Under the pieces are notes generated by a model. It did not search any database. It saw only the letters and a program-made list of their open reading frames with translations, and was not told where the DNA came from. Below, piece by piece: positions 18,944 through 20,000 of a stretch of 20,000 nucleotides of DNA (its first letter is position 1; each line of letters starts with the position of its first letter). The stretch is taken from assembly GCA_905221605.1 (NCBI GenBank), contig CAJNDS010002754.1, positions 210,001 through 230,000 on the forward strand, written 5' to 3'. This DNA comes from Symbiodinium natans (lineage: Eukaryota; Sar; Dinophyceae; Suessiales; Symbiodiniaceae). Both the position numbers and the translations under genes were made by a program.

Positions 18944-19135
18944 ATGTCGTGCAGTAGACCCCGCAGTGCTGTGGCTAGTCGGGCGGCAAAAAACATCCTG
19001 CAAGTCGAAGCCCCAGAGCCCAAGACTCAAAAAAGTAACAGAAGCATTCCGCCCAAGCTCAGGCGCAGGTGGCACCCAACCCCCAGGCAATGTGTGGCCC
19101 TTCGCAAGAGGAAGAAATGCCTTGGGAGGTTTTGA
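18944..19135 (+). CDS. Hypothetical small basic protein, 63 residues
   Basis: ATG at 18944, TGA at 19133. The start reads MSCSRPRSAVASRAAKNILQ. A proline/lysine segment follows, and the C-terminus is rich in Arg/Lys (KLRRRWHP, LRKRKK). The codons look coding for most of the length. It is strongly basic, as a small nuclear or RNA-binding protein might be, but no family is recognised. A minus-strand frame (18866-19090) overlaps. Confidence 0.28.
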   Translation: MSCSRPRSAVASRAAKNILQVEAPEPKTQKSNRSIPPKLRRRWHPTPRQCVALRKRKKCLGRF

Positions 19136-20000
19136 TCTTGGCTTCGGGCTCCCGGGCTTAGGGGCTTAGGTTTGGTCCATCTGATCATCTAGAGAGGGTC
19201 ACCAATGTCAGCAGATGATCTGTCATAAAGGCACGGGAGCCTGCAAGTCGGTTTCGGGCGATGCAGGTGACTGTGCATGTTGACTTTTCGCCAATGCATG
19301 AAACCTCTCAACCATGCATGGTGCAAAATCTGCCATACAGGACCCTGAGCTGCACACCTCAACGGGTTAGGGAAGGGCTGTCGGCCTGCGCAAAGCTTCG
19401 CAGGTGATCACGGCACCTACGCCGTGGCGGGCAGTCACCAGCTACTCGGAAGCTTTTAGAGACTCGGAATGGCTCGATTTGAGATTCAGGGTGTCGGGCT
19501 GGGTTCACAGATTGTGTATAGTCCTGAGGGCTTGAGTGCGGGAGGATTGATTGATCGGGCCGGCGTCCCGGTGGTACTCAGCCGCGCTGACACAGCTTGC
19601 GACGGTGGTCTCGTATGACTCTAGCATAATCTCGACTAGAGTCTAGAGATGTCTAGAGTTGGTTCTACCAAGAACAACCATGCGGCAACCTTCCCTTTTT
19701 GTTCTACGCAACCGGGCAGAGACAGGTGTCCCTTCCGTGGCCAGCAACCCTCGCTCCGTGTCGCCTCAACGGCTGGCTGGATCCACGCAAGGCTCCCGGA
19801 ATGAGCAGCTTGCGGAGGTTGGCTGGCGGCCGAACGTCCGGAAGCTTGTTCGAGGTTTATGTTCTAGTATGTTGTACGTGTGAGTATGGCATCAGGAAGG
19901 TCTGGGAGCCAGTTGACATTGCGGAGGGGTCCGGGGCAGAAACGAGCATCATCAAACCACCCTGAGCAGATCCTGCCCATAGCGCCCAAGATCCAATGCT
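19136..20000. other. No supported gene to the right edge
   Basis: Open frames at 19659-19965 overlap in two registers without a clear coding pattern. The only structure seen is the inverted/direct repeat cluster at 19617-19658. Confidence 0.4.
19617..19658. repeat. Small inverted repeat with CTAGAG repeats
   Basis: GACTCTAG (19617-19624) pairs with CTAGAGTC (19636-19643) across an 11-nt loop, and GTCTAGAG then occurs twice (19641-19648, 19651-19658). It could form a short hairpin in RNA or DNA. No T-run follows, and no function is assigned. Confidence 0.6.

Overview
This looks like a stretch of a large, gene-sparse eukaryotic nuclear genome. A dinoflagellate, and perhaps a Symbiodiniaceae-type genome, is my best guess. 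The reasons are a eukaryotic Y-family DNA polymerase, no operons or bacterial ribosome binding sites, moderate GC with GC-ending codons in the coding parts, CA/GT-type microsatellites, and several short exon-like segments with good AG acceptors and GT (possibly GA) donors. The taxonomic call is an inference. No copy of the dinoflagellate spliced-leader sequence was seen.

The one gene I identify with confidence is at 3943-5769 (+). It is a 608-residue, uninterrupted reading frame for a DNA polymerase iota-like translesion polymerase with a C-terminal UBA domain, where animal Pol iota carries UBM motifs. It is intronless, although its surroundings look intron-rich.

Layout. 1-134 is a CA/CACT microsatellite. 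395-3650 (+) holds a chain of exon-like segments (395-494, 578-649, 861-1046, 1568-1726, 1802-1920, a 181-codon ORF at 2122-2667, 2845-2973, 3546-3650), probably parts of one or more split genes of unknown function. 3943-5769 is the polymerase gene. 6390-6686 (+) holds two exon-like segments ending at a stop. 7108-8470 (+) holds two short ORFs with hydrophobic segments. 10025-10930 carries two AT-rich clusters of a degenerate repeat of about 22 bp in inverted orientation. The second cluster runs directly into a small, very basic ORF at 10931-11101. 11233-15479 (-) holds exon-like segments on the opposite strand: a 419-nt terminal exon, a two-exon candidate gene and a 46-nt microexon. The remainder to 20000 is mostly non-coding as far as I can tell, with small repeats and a few weak ORFs, the best being a basic 63-residue ORF at 18944-19135.

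Apart from the polymerase, none of the proteins was recognised, and those calls rest on codon pattern, splice-like flanks and reading-frame agreement only. No mobile element, CRISPR array, tRNA or rRNA could be supported.
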